Positions 1 to 11,973 of a DNA stretch of 43,649 nucleotides are shown here, piece by piece; within the stretch, counting starts at the first letter, position 1; each line of letters begins with the position of its first letter. The stretch is taken from assembly GCA_036897095.1 (NCBI GenBank), contig JAYMSP010000692.1, positions 1 to 43,649 of the forward strand, read 5' to 3'. The notes beneath the pieces were generated by a model. That model did not search any database, had not been told where the DNA came from, and worked only from the letters and a program-made list of their open reading frames with translations. This DNA is from Plantago elongata. Lineage: Eukaryota; Streptophyta; Magnoliopsida; Lamiales; Plantaginaceae. A program made the translations under genes and the position numbers.

Positions 1-375
1 GGGGGCGGTGGGAATTTTCCAAACGACATTATTCATTCCAATGTAAAGAAACAAAGTATTCAATTTTGTTGAGGTCATATTTGTTGAAACTTGAGATTCT
101 GATACATAAAAGTCTATCATGTATGGTTTAGCACAGTGCACACAAGCTAACAAACACTTGTGCAGACATGCCCAACGACTTATGCACTGTTTGTTGAAAT
201 GCATGTGAGATTTGCTTTCAACTAAAGTGGTAATAACTTGTCCATTTACAGATCCATAATGTTGAGAGCAGAAATCAGTAAGAAAGATTCAGTGTATTCC
301 TTAACATTCTTCTAGCATCAGAACATAATCCAGTGAATTGTGTTCTACTAGCATCTTTGGCATTTATATTCATAC
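1..375 (-). other. SMC4: SMC4 intron 10 (left window edge)
   Basis: The exon ending at 376 is followed on the minus strand by a GTATGA donor. I could not find the next expected SMC4 segment (a short coiled-coil stretch) on this strand before the window edge, so this stretch reads as intron. The first bases are a short G-rich run of no recognised meaning. Confidence 0.6.
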
Positions 376-2957
376 CTTTTGAATTTTCCTTAATTTCTTC
401 CAGCAACTTCTCTTCGTCCACTAAAAGCTTTTGCAGTTTAGGAATGTTTTCCTCAAGCTGAGGAATCAAATTTGTAGATTCTTCACACTCGCTGGTAAGA
501 TTTGTAATCTTAGTCGAATCCTACAAGGAAATTGAAACGAAAGATTTATGCACAATATGTCACTTAAAAAGTATGACTCTGAAAGATTGGACATGTTTCC
601 ACGTACTTTATCAAGTTTATCCTCAATCTTCTTAATCTTTTGCTTCAAATGCTTAAAATCCTCTCTGTATTTCAGGTCTTGTCTTTCAAATTCCTGGAAC
701 TTATCTTTGCAGCTCCTGATGCCACTATCTAGTTCCTGATATTCATCCAAACATAAACAAATGGAAGCATTATGCAAGTTCTGAAATCCTAAATTTTCAA
801 ACAATGTGGAAACTGAAAGGGGTCTGTATGCATAAAAGCCATAATATGGACTCAGAAAGTTTTCAGAGTATACCTCTTGTCTCTTAACATATTTCGCATG
901 TAAAGTTTCAATTTCTTTTAATGCTCCAGTATTTTCTCGAATTTTCTCCCTGTGAAAGAGCATCATTAATATCCATAGCAGATTTAATACTCTACAGATA
1001 CTTGAACAATTCGAATGGAACTACCTTTCGGTTGTTACATTATTTTCCAGACTTGAAATAGTTGACTGCAGTTCTGCCATCTTAGTAGCATTTTCTTCTG
1101 AAGCTAACTTTGTGGCTTTCTCTTTCCATTTTAAGAGAGATAATTCTTTTAGCATGTAGCCCTCTGCTTCATTCTTGACACCCTGGAAAAAGAACGAAAG
1201 AAGGCCACAACACAAGAATATTTGTTACTTTTTGGGTCAGAAACAAAAAGTACAATATATGTGGATTAACATGAAACATTACCTCGAGGTTCTCTCTTTC
1301 TTTCTCCGCTAACTTAACCATTTGAACCACACCAGACCTCTTTTCATTCAGCTCTTCCAGCCTACACAAATTAAGAAAACGGAGAAATAGATAAGTGCTA
1401 ATTTTCCAAATACAATTTGCATTTTCAAACACAGTAGGTATATGCTAACAGATAACCCATAATTATAAAGCATTCTACTATGAGCCAACATGAGGTTGCA
1501 TATAAACTCAATTCCCAATTGTCCTCAGCATTAATCAAATAAATAATAGTCTGGCCACTCTGGATATATACGGCAGGATGTTTATTAAAAAATACAAAGC
1601 TGTAACATTTCTACTAAACATTTTAATTTGTGTAGATTGTAGTGAGACAGACCAAAAAAATCATTAGACAGGTGTTGAACAAGAAGCTGAACAGTGAACA
1701 GTTACATAAAAATAATTGTTTCACCTAAATTCTGCAGGATCATATACATGAAACTAACAAATTGTTTAAATTGCAATGTTGCTTCAGCTGAAGCCAGACA
1801 GACATAGCCTAGTTTATGGATCCACAATGAAAGTGTCCAGATAAACCCCACAACTTACTGTTTGGAGGACTCGTCAATCTTCTCAACATATTTGTTTGTA
1901 CCAATGATATCCTCAAGATACTCAAGAAAGCCTTCGTCATGAGGTCCTTGTGCCTTTGGCTTCATGAGAGATATTTGTTCTACTTCACCCTGAAGATATT
2001 AGATATTTCAGCATCCAATACACGGACATATAGCAATTAATATAATATATATTCTGGACAAGCTTGCATATCTATAAAACTTAAACCTGAAGAATCAAAA
2101 AGCGGTTGTTATCAAGGTCAACACCTTTCCCTCTCAACAACTTGGTAACCTCTGTGAAGTTACTCATGCGGTTGTTAATATAATATTTAGAGGAGTTATC
2201 CCGAAACGCAACGCGAGTGATCACAAAATCACTTTCTGGAACAGCTTCATAAGCCCCTTCATCCTACAAACAAATAATGAGACCTTGTTCAGTATTAGAA
2301 ACACCCAGAGTTCTCAACTACCTCCAATTCACAATGGAAACATAGTACAAAAATAACGTAGCAGAAACAGAAACTACATACCAAATCAACTATCTCCTGA
2401 AAATGAACTGACACCCCAGCACTCTCCAAATTCTGATGGTTACTGGAATTATGAATCAGCTCAGACACCTTATTCAGCCTCATCTGCAGCCGAATAACAC
2501 ATACACCAAAAACACTCATCAAACAAGTCAATTCCCTAAAGAATTAAGAACCTCCAAACAACAAATCGAACCAAAATGTCATGCAAGTGTCTCAAAATCG
2601 CACCTGCTTAGCCCGCTTTCCGAACACGAAAAGCATTGCATCTATCACATTGCTCTTCCCACTTCCATTTGGCCCAACCACCGCCGAGAAACTCTACATT
2701 CACCAGGTTTACAGAAGCAATACACCAGTTAATTCATAGCTAATTAATTAGTTCATAGCTAGAGCATAGATTATAGTAAATAACGACTGTAATTGAAGGA
2801 AATGAGCAAAAGAAACCCTAACCTTGTGGAAAGGGCCAACGCGCTGTTCACCGGCGTAGGATTTGAAATTGCGCATCACCATCTCCTTAATGAACAGTCT
2901 CGGGCGAGCTCGAGACTCTCCGGCAGCTGGTGCCGTCGATTCCGTCTCTCCGTCCAT
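376..2957 (-). CDS. SMC4: SMC4 condensin subunit, N-terminal part (partial gene)
   Basis: This is the core ATPase of condensin I and II, which compacts chromosomes in mitosis and meiosis together with SMC2. Ten exons are visible: 2823-2957, 2604-2693, 2382-2483, 2087-2263, 1859-1989, 1283-1361, 1025-1182, 874-949, 607-735 and 376-520. All have GT-AG borders and compatible phases, giving about 407 residues. The conserved start segment [20 protein letters not shown] occupies residues 20-39. Walker A GPNGSGKS is at 52-59 and the Q-loop region NNRFLILQ ends at 168, followed by [20 protein letters not shown]. From about residue 200 the charged heptad-like sequence is the first arm of the coiled coil. 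Hinge, signature motif and Walker B lie beyond the left edge. I chose the ATG at 2957 because MDGETES leads straight into the family N-terminus; an in-frame ATG at 3155 would add 66 unconserved residues. Confidence 0.93.
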
Positions 2958-4559
2958 TGATAAGTCGAGTGAGAAGATCTGATTTGGGCGTTTGTGTTTC
3001 TTTCTGCTTTGCTTTCCACTTGAAATGAAATGAATTTGAATTGTTGAGTTGAATTTTGAGTCGCCAAAGGAAACACTGGGCGGGAACCAAATTTTGCCTA
3101 TTGCTTTCTTAGTTGAGCAGATCGAACTGGTCCAACCTCCGATAGGATGGTTCAATCACCCGATTAATAATTGGCATACACATCAGCATTGTATCGGTAC
3201 CTGTAACTTTCCGCGAATTTCCTGCTCTCTCGTATGCACATCGGAATTATTAATTTGTGTTTCGACATAGTGCCAGTAACCATTTGAAGTTTTGAAAACT
3301 TGTAGAGAATTGAGAATGATTTATGTTTAGGTATAGTGTCACTAAAGAATCTTGCTTGTATGAGTACACATTGATTCATAGTACCCGCATTTAATTACTC
3401 ACATCAACAAATTAAAATGAGACATACACATTGACATAGTAAATGAGTTCGTCTTTCTTTTTCGCATGATTTTTCTCATAGCATCTTTTTGCATTTTGTA
3501 TCATCTCTTAACCACACAAATTGATACAATTATAATTAATATCCATTTGTAAGTATATTCATGTAATTGTCGACATTGTTCGTACATATATAATTACTAA
3601 CGTCGAGTATACAATTGAGTCTTGGGTGTCAAGTCAAAATCTTAAGTTCATAAATTGCTTAAATCGTGTTCATAAATAAAAACAAAAATATCAAATACTT
3701 GGTGCATTTTAGTATCGAACATGCAGTTCAAAAACTTATTGCAACATATCATAAATAAAATAAATACAAAAACATTCCATCAAATACTGTAAACTCTGTA
3801 CAAGTTCTATGGGGAAATAGAGCTATGAAATCAACAGTGCAGGACAACAACGACCCAACATAGTTGTTATGATCAATATTTATCGACTTTCACCTCCCCA
3901 TGCCTTCTCTCCAATTTAATTTACACAACATATACTACGATTCCTTTCCAGATGAATGTAGAATAAACTAAAACTATCATGGTGATCGTATATTCGTATC
4001 CAACTTCCAGTCAGAGTATTTCCAAAATGATATTTTATGTCGCTTGGCTTCCATTCAACTTCAAGTCTGCAGTTCATGTCTAATCTGGTTGTAAGGGGAA
4101 CTTGCTATATGCTCTTATAATCAATCTCTATTTGGAAGAAAAAAAGCATATGTATAAGTAGTTATTTTTCAAAACATTAGACATGGAAATGTATAATATA
4201 GTTGGTCGAGAGCTTACTAGTAGCAGTTGAGATAATGTGAGCATGAGCTTAAATTACACGCATGCTAGATCCATAATGATCCTATATATATGTACATCCT
4301 GATTGGGAGATAAGAGTGGAAAAGAGATGGAAATGATCTGCAAGAAATAAAAATAAGGTTGGAATTATTAAAGATTTAGTAAAACTCAACCCTAAGAATA
4401 CTCTATAAAGGAATAAACTCTCAAAAATCATAAAAATTTATGGTCTCTCTTATCTCACTACCTCATCAACTATTTCAACAGTGAACCAAAGCACTAAAAA
4501 TACATAAAAACTCGAATAGAGGGGAGAACTATGAAAACAATTACCGGCGAGATAGAAGG
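2958..4559. other. spacer between SMC4 and the MyoB gene
   Basis: This stretch holds the SMC4 5' untranslated region and promoter on its left and the MyoB 3' untranslated region on its right; both genes read on the minus strand. No conserved coding stretch or clear repeat is seen. The part from about 3800 to 4559 is less AT-rich and probably contains the MyoB 3' untranslated region. Confidence 0.5.
3061..3086 (-). promoter_or_regulatory. two E2F-like sites upstream of SMC4
   Basis: Read on the minus strand, 3061-3068 is TTTGGCGA and 3078-3086 is TTCCCGCCC, both one base off the plant E2F consensus (TTTSSCGS type). They lie about 105-130 bases upstream of the SMC4 start codon. E2F control would fit a cell-cycle gene, but this is motif matching only. 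Confidence 0.4.
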
Positions 4560-7299
4560 TCAAACGCCTGTGATTGTGTCTTCGAATGGAAATTTAACTG
4601 CATTCCTAAGCTTCCGGAGATTTTGAGCTATCTCTGTTAAGAGCTTGGTTCCCTCTTCTCCTCTCTGAAGTGTCATAGCAGCATGCTTTAAGAAGTCACT
4701 ATCTGCTTCAATGACTCTCAATCTCTCCCTGAACAAAGATACTTCTCTAGTAAGGGTGGCCTTACTTCCGTTTCCTACAATAAAAGGACAACATCACACA
4801 TTAATGTCGAGATAACAAAAGGATGACAAGGAGAGAAAATAAAAGTTTTTTTTATACCTTTTGACAAAATGGAAATCGACATGAAATAGTAATTACTATT
4901 CCAATACTTTCAGGGGGAAAAAGCACATGCATTTACCTTTATTTGCATCTTCATTCTTGATTGTACCTTCCGCGGAATCCAATCCTTCATCCACAGGCAA
5001 ATGTACTTGTCTCTCAATATTGCCCAAAATGCTTAAAAGAAATGATCTCTCCCGATCAAAATCTAATGATGACCCTTCAGAGTGCCATCCTCCATACTCT
5101 GTTGAGTGTTCGTAAATCCGCTCATTTTCCGCTTCATTTGAGCTATCACCATCTGATTTCTCACTTATCGATGCCATAGACTGGGATTTTATGTCTTGGT
5201 AATCATCTTCGGCATCAACCTCACAAATTTCGCTGCCCACATTCTTAATGCGTCCATATTTTTCCCTATATATCTCTAGCTCCGTCTCCAAAATCTTCAT
5301 GTCTTCGTCTCTTTTCAAGAGTATGTCTTTCATGACTTGAATAGCTTCTTGATCATATTCCGCTTGCTCTTCCATCATTCTTTGATACTGCAAAGCCTCC
5401 ATTTGAACAGCCGCCTTTTCGGCTTGTAAGCGTGTAATCATGGCCATTGCATTATTTGCTGCGACAGCGGAGGCACTTCTTTCTTCGTCTAACTCCATGT
5501 AGAGTTCCATTAGGGACTTGCGGTCTATACGGACTTGCCTCTTTAGACGATTCATAATGTCACCATCTCCATCATTTGTTTCAATAGGATCCAATGCAAA
5601 GTCTACTTTATCTATTGCCATCTTCCTATTGCCCCTGTTGCCCCACCTAGGACTTGCATGAGCTGAGTCTGACAATGGAATCCCGAAAAATCGATTCCCC
5701 CTTGCAAAAATAGGAGTTCTAGTAGCATCATCATGTATATCTTCAGTGTCTGGTACCAAAGGAACTGTAAGAGCTTTTGCATCTTCGTTCATACCTGACG
5801 TGTGACATGGATAAACCATCATTGAATAAGTTTAAGCCGAATTCCATCTATATATTATTCTTTTCTCAAAATCCACAAGGAAGGATCTTTAACACATAAG
5901 CTCTTATGCATTGTTAATTAATTCCTCAACAAAACCAACTTTCTTAAAATAATGTCTACTCAATTAGACACAATTTTATTTGATACTCCACTAGACACAA
6001 AATCGCCCGACCAAGGGTGATGTGTAATGATAATAATGACAATAATATTCCCCTTATTATGGAACAAATGGACTTGCTACATGCAAGATGGTGGTTGTCT
6101 AAGTTTTGAGATTAATGACTTTGTCGAGCAAAGCATGCCATGAAGTTGTAGTTGCAGTGCCCATTTCACATATGAACACAAACCTCAGGTTTGAATGTGC
6201 AACCAATGGGACGGACATGTCGCAACGCACAAGAGGAAAATTAAACATATTAAGTAAATCATGAAACATATGGGACTAACATGTATCAGAGTAGTGCAAT
6301 GCTACCAACCCACAACAATTGCACAAAATAAATATTTGAGGTTTTATGAGCTAGTGAATAATGTGCCAAAGAAGATGGATAGTGATACGAATGGTGTGGA
6401 TCATGCTCGCTCATGTAGCTCTATGGTTTTATGGAATTTCATATTGCGAACAAGAAGTGAAAATGTTCAAGTTTGAAATGCAAAATACTAGTATATCAAA
6501 ACAGACATTTGCAATATAATCTTTTTATTAACAATTTAGCATTCATGTACGCTAATAACGGGTACATACCTAGATTATCTCCATTTGAAACGTCATTCCC
6601 ATGAATCTCATATTCAGTATCTGATACAAACTTAAGCTCTGTATACCTTATATGTGGCAAGTCCATATTGCGACCTTCCTCCTTTCTCATTCCAAGCAGG
6701 GGAGCCCGAGGAGATGGATTTGGAGCATTTATGGACAAAGTCCTCCTGAATTTCACAGAAGATCTCAATTTCAAAGGCTCCCCGCAACAGGAACACCTCA
6801 AAAGTCCATTTTTCTCGTCCAAGAACTCCACATCATCCTTCCTCAATGGCTTCATGAGTAATTTTCGGTCATCATCCATGAAGCCATCAACATCCTTGTG
6901 CAAAATCCCAACAATGGACTTGTACTTATCAATGTCTGAATCCTTCTCCGTAGCGAAGGAGAGAAGACATCCCTCACACATGTTACGAATATCAGACAAC
7001 TTCTTGTGCACATGGCAATACGCAAGGGATGAAATGTCTTTCTTGTGAACCTCACATATAGAATCATTGTAGTAAAAGTTAGAGTTCCTATGGACAAGGA
7101 CATGATCTATTCTGGTACAAAGCAAGCAAGGGATCCTGAGTTCGAAGAATTTGGCGAATTCATTACAAATGAAGGCAATGATCCCGTCTACGAAGAGCAA
7201 GGCGATCATGGTCCATTCAAGTATGACATATACCAAGAAACGTGGGAATGCTCCCATTTTCTGCTCGATTAAGCTTAATAATGATCCGGAAGTCGGCAT
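4560..7299 (-). CDS. probable myosin-binding protein (MyoB family, GTD-binding/DUF593)
   Basis: MyoB proteins sit in vesicle membranes and bind the globular tail of class XI myosins as cargo receptors for actin-based transport. There are three exons (6570-7299, 4937-5794, 4560-4774); phases close to 1,803 bases, 600 residues plus stop. A transmembrane helix lies at about residues 21-44. It is followed by a Cys-rich block with PCLLCTRIDH, then CEVHKK, CHVHKK and CEGC, and a later CSCCGEPL. The GTD-binding coiled coil spans about residues 324-424 and contains the conserved LMELYMELDEERSASAVAA. The C-terminal coiled-coil segment (RERLRVIEADSDFLKHAAM) is in exon 3. The start at 7299 follows an in-frame TAG 18 bases upstream; Met15 is an alternative. 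Membrane topology and myosin binding are inferred from the family. Which paralogue this is cannot be decided here. Confidence 0.9.
5795..6569 (-). other. intron 1 of the MyoB gene
   Basis: The donor is GTATGTAC after 6570 and the acceptor is CACACGTCAG before 5794. Joining them in phase 1 gives NGDNLG-MNEDAK. A 71-codon open frame on the opposite strand (6261-6476) resembles no family I know and is probably chance. Confidence 0.8.
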
Positions 7300-9119
7300 A
7301 CGGACAAAGCCTGACTAGTATTTGATAAAATGTCAAAGATGATTTTTTAGGGGATTATGATGAAGTGATCAACGAGGAATGAGATGGATCATGATCATGA
7401 AGGGGAAATGTGTGAAACCTTAGATCATGATCTATCTAGGTGATTCCTATCTATTTGTTTCTCAGTACGTATATGTGAGGAAGTAAAGCAACATAGAGAT
7501 TGCAAGGCTGGAAGTTTTGAGAACAAATTGATTAATGGTGGAATAGGATTTTCTGGTAATGTATGAAAATAAAAACATAGTCAGTTTTGTTCTAAAGCCA
7601 AGCGGTACACTGATCTGAATTAACGGTCGACCATCCATGTTAGTTAGGAGATGTACACTATTTGTCAGTACGCTAAATAAGTCAAGGTTTAATCGTTGAA
7701 TCTTTACTAATCTTTCATTCTCTATCATTGTCTTTATTTAGGGGTTGGAGATACTAAATCATTTTGACCCGATAAAGCCAGCCAAAAATAGCATGGCACA
7801 TGAGTAGAAGATTTCATCATCCATAATTGTGTGTCATGGTTAGAATATCTTAGCATATTATCAATTCACAATGATGCTTAATTGTAGTAGGAATTTATGG
7901 AGGGGCTTAGCTATTAACGACAAATTTGCTCTATTATAAGCCCGGTTAAGGAACGTCCGTTTTCTAAGACGCATCCCAGGACATGCCTAGAATTTTGTCT
8001 TAGCCTAAAGCGTTTCGGGGTCGGGCTTGGCCCAAGCCCAACCATATGAGTCTTGAAACTTACTTTTTATTTTATTTTATTTTATAGCTCATGACTTTGC
8101 ATCAACGTTGCATAAATGGGAAGAAAGACACATTACTTGTTCTTTTAAGAATCGAAAGAAAAATCACATTATTTACTTTTTCATTAGAAAGATTATGGAT
8201 TGTTGAATAATTAAGCCATACTACTAAAATAAACCACATACCCCATCCTTATTAGTTTAGGTCTCTATATTTCATAGTTCATGCACATTACCATGATTTT
8301 AGGATATCTAAAATACAAGATACCTAATCATTTACCATCATTAGTGATTATACATACGATTATACCAAATTATATAGTATGTAGGGCAATTTTCATCTAG
8401 TCACATTTTTAGATAGTCAATAAATATTTAGGTTCTTATCGTTTCAGAATTTACTATGAATGACAAACATTGAACTGTCCCAAAATTTTATTTACATTGA
8501 AGGACAAAAGTCAACACTCGCATGAGAGAGAGTGAAAAATGCATTTTCTTTTAACTTTTCTTTTAAATTCCATATTTCATTATATTACATTAGACTCCTA
8601 ACTTTCAAATTATAATAAATAAACTCCAAAATTTTAATTTATCATATTTTATTCTGTCATATTAAATAAATTAAATTGAGAAAGGGCCCTTCAATGGAAG
8701 ATCTCCATTAAAGCTTCCATGGAAAGATGATGGATAATTTTTTATTTTTTTAATAGTTTGTGGCTTATTTTGTTTATAGTTTTGAAGTTCTACAAATTAT
8801 ATTGAAGTAGTATATGTTAATATTGTAATTAAAAAATATTTAAGATAAATGTACAATAAGATAAAACTTGTATTTGTAAAGAAATTATAAAATAGAAGGG
8901 CAAGTAAGACATTATACACAAGTTAAAACATTTTGGCTGAAAATGGGCCTCAACGTAAATTATGAAATGATGGGGACCAAAACGTTTACGTAGTATCTAA
9001 AAAGGTGGTTGTATGTAAATTTTCCTAGTATGCATATATGACGGGACAAGCCCGATAATGGATCAGGGACGTCGGGCCTGATGACTTCCTTAATATTGAA
9101 AGTATATATTGTATGTGAT
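7300..9119. other. gene-free AT-rich spacer
   Basis: This begins with the upstream region of the MyoB gene. No coding signal is visible. A more GC-rich patch at about 7925-8045 contains a near-perfect palindrome, GGGCTTGG-C-CCAAGCCC at 8023-8039, and looks like part of an old repeat. A weakly similar inverted copy lies at about 40761-40824. Confidence 0.5.
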
Positions 9120-10145
9120 TATGGATGGCAATGGGCAGGAGCGGGCTTATGTAGGCCCAATTAGGGTTGATCATTTTTTTGAAAGTTCAATGTCCCGATT
9201 AAGGATAAATTTGGGCAAGGGCATGAAGTGGGTCGGGCCAAGCTCGGCCCGGTCCAATCGGTTGTATTTATTTTTAAATTTTAGAACATTGTAGTTTATA
9301 TGTATAATTATTAATAATAGCAAATTTATATGTAGACTTATTGCTTGGAAGTATGAACATTTGCTCTTAAGACTCAATTTTGATTCACATTGATGGTTAT
9401 TTATTTTTAATAAATTTTTACATACTTACCTTCATTTAGTAGAAAACGATTCTAAGACAGTCGTTCATGTATCATTTCATTCAATTCATTTCAAGATAAT
9501 AAATGTATTTATATATTTTTTATATTTCATGTTGTATATAACTTAATTCACGTTCATATAAAGTTAAATACACATACATAAATAACATGTAATACATAAA
9601 CATACATGTCGGGTCGGGACTACGGTCTTGAAAGTTAGGTAGTGAGTCCAAGATTTAGGGCTGGTGGCCGCGCGATATATTTAGGATTTTGTGATTGATA
9701 GATATTCTTCATGTCCCAATTTCATCTCAAATAAAGTCGAAATATTTTAGAATTAATTTAAAATTTGGCATTTGGGCAGGATTTCAGGATCCCATACATT
9801 TTGAAGAACTTTATAACATTTCTCGATAATTTTGTACAACTATTTATAATTTCACAAATACCAATCCACATTAAACATAATTATATAATCTTACCACTTT
9901 CTATTTAAGATCCAAAATCCCAATTGGGATGCAAAGTTAATTCCAATTCCGTCCCAAAATTATAATTGGGAATTCATGATATTTGGGATAATTCCAATCG
10001 AGATCGAAATTTATTTTCAATATCCCATGACAAACCCCACCCCTAATAAAAGTATGTACATAAACTCAACCCTAGTTGGCCAATAGACCTGATTAAACAA
10101 CCTTAGATGGGTGTGCCTGACTGGGAGGTCCAATTGCCATCCCTA
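9120..10145. mobile_element. hAT-like non-autonomous DNA transposon
   Basis: The ends form a 13-base terminal inverted repeat: TATGGATGGCAAT at 9120-9132, and TAGGGATGGCAAT read inward from 10145, matching at 12 of 13 positions. The element is flanked by the direct repeat ATGTGAT (9113-9119 and 10146-10152), close to the 8-base target duplication of hAT elements. It is 1,026 bases long with no transposase frame. The interior holds GC-rich motifs such as GGGCCAAGCTCGGCCC and several AATTGGGA-like repeats near 9915-10010. The superfamily call rests on end sequence and duplication length only. Confidence 0.55.
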
Positions 10146-10527
10146 ATGTGATGACGCCGAGTTTCATTTATTTCAATTCAGTTTGCCAAGTCAAAGTTTG
10201 CTAGCTAATATGCATGGGCTCTTCTATGGTTGATGAAATGTGAAGTATTGAATGTAAGGACGATCGTGAATGAACAATCAATACACATTTATGAATAGTC
10301 CTTGCATAGCTAAAAAGAGATATGAAACATTAGGTAACTTGCACTCTAACTCTTATAATGGCCAATTTGATTTTTTTAATGGATTGAGGTGTATTACTTC
10401 AATATTGTGTATAATATCTACCGTCGAAGTCGAATGTATAAGACTATTGCTTTAATTTATTCACTTCCGTTGTGATGATATATGCCTTGGTCATTCTTAA
10501 CATTCACATATAAAAAACATACATGAA

Positions 10528-11711
10528 TGTTAAACGCAAAACATCTTTTACTAAACGCATGATGCATTTTTATATATTACAAATAACACCACAGCTATTG
10601 TAATTCATAAAATAGTCCAGTAATTATAAATAATTATAATTTTACCTATTAAAATATCTAAACAATGTTATTTGATCAAATCATATTATCCGAAAAAATC
10701 GAAGAAATTTTGAAAGAAGACAAAGAACGAAGATGAAAAACGAAGAACTCCGCCACCCCGAACCCATCTAAAAAGCTCCGACCAGATCGTCGGAGCTGCT
10801 CTTACGATCTGGTCAGAGCTGTGTCCAGCTCTGATCGGAGCTATGTGATCGAAGTTGTGCAGCTCCGATCGACATATCTGCCAGGACTGGTCCTGGTCAG
10901 ACCTGATTTTTTAATTTGTTTAATTAAAAAAAAAACCGGTAATGTAAAGTTAATTAATTTTATTATACTAAGTAATTAAACAAACATTAATAATTACGAA
11001 TATGAATTATAACAATATAAACATCTCAAATTCATCATTATTTATAAAGTATAACTAATGATTTTATAATATTGATTTTTGTTACGTTATAGTATCGTAG
11101 TGTATATACATTCATATATATTCAAAGGTGTGATAATTTGATAAATTTTATGAAAACACAGTTTTTAGGAGAAAGAGTACTATACTAGGCTACTCACATG
11201 TGTATCTTCGTTTAAACTTAATGAACAAAGACACTTAGTTATAAGTTAGCTATTTCCTAATATTTTAATAGCATATCTCTAATTATTTATCAATTATTAT
11301 AATAAGGGAGAATACGTAATCTATAAATGAGGGGGTAAACAAATTTATAAGTTTTTTGAAAAAATATTTATCCCAACTTAGTTATAATTCAATTACAAAT
11401 GAACCATGCGTCATCAAATCAATTACAAATAGGTCATATGAATCTAATTAATCATAAACAATTAATGACCTGGAAGTCCATGTCATGCCATATAAGAAGC
11501 CACCTCAACGAAATGTGCAACATATTCGTTGGAGTCAACGCCGGATGAGAAATTGGGTTTATATGTAATACTTCAAACAATATAGGTAATCTGTAATTGG
11601 TATAAACAATAAGGGGTGCTTATGAAATCCGTCCTTTATATAATTTGTTGGACCTTTTGTAACATATAGAAATGTGTCATGCGTTTAGTAAAAACGTTAT
11701 CGCGTTTAACA
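10528..11711. mobile_element. TIR element, about 1.2 kb, no transposase
   Basis: The two ends are inverted repeats of about 56 bases. The left end (10528-10586) and the reverse complement of 11653-11711 share TGTTAAACGC, then TTTTACTAAACGCATGA, then related AT-rich sequence, with about 46 of 56 positions identical. Long, imperfect TIRs suggest a Mutator-like or unclassified element. No clear target duplication is seen, so the outer border is approximate. No long open frame is present. The element contains the palindrome cluster listed separately. Confidence 0.55.
10774..10896. repeat. cluster of GC-rich palindromes
   Basis: Several inverted repeats are packed into 123 bases inside very AT-rich DNA. 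AGCTCCGAC (10774-10782) pairs with GTCGGAGCT (10789-10797). The 17-base arm 10774-10790 also pairs with 10804-10820 with one mismatch. GATCGGAGCT (10833-10842) pairs with AGCTCCGATC (10861-10870). CCAGGAC (10881-10887) pairs with GTCCTGG (10890-10896). Variants of AGCTCYGAYC recur throughout. The arms can form alternative, mutually exclusive hairpins. Confidence 0.7.
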
Positions 11712-11951
11712 ATCCCAAAACAATATAATAGTGAAATTTTCAAAATTTGATTGGAGTACGTAGTTGTAAATTTATAAATGCACGTACTAGACAAAGCCGT
11801 GACAAAATCATTTTAGAGTATACCAACTCATTAGTGAAGCCCATTTTATAACTAGCCCATACAAGACTTTTGGCTGGCGGCTAGTTAAGTAGGGGTTGTA
11901 TGTTATTTTCATAAATCGCATAATTCAATCTCCTATATATACTCTCATTCA

Positions 11952-11973
11952 ACACACACACACACACACACAC
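11952..11973. repeat. (AC)11 microsatellite
   Basis: A perfect dinucleotide run of 22 bases followed by a T-run, in the MOS14 upstream spacer. Confidence 0.95.

Noticed and set aside
1..12. G-rich start of the window as a telomere or rDNA signal
   Set aside because: It is a short G/T mixture without the plant telomere repeat and lies in an SMC4 intron.
4927..5179. Plus-strand frames opposite the MyoB gene
   Set aside because: They are shadows of the conserved minus-strand GTD-binding exon.
9109..9294. 61-codon plus-strand frame
   Set aside because: It starts outside and runs into the hAT-like element end; no family resemblance.
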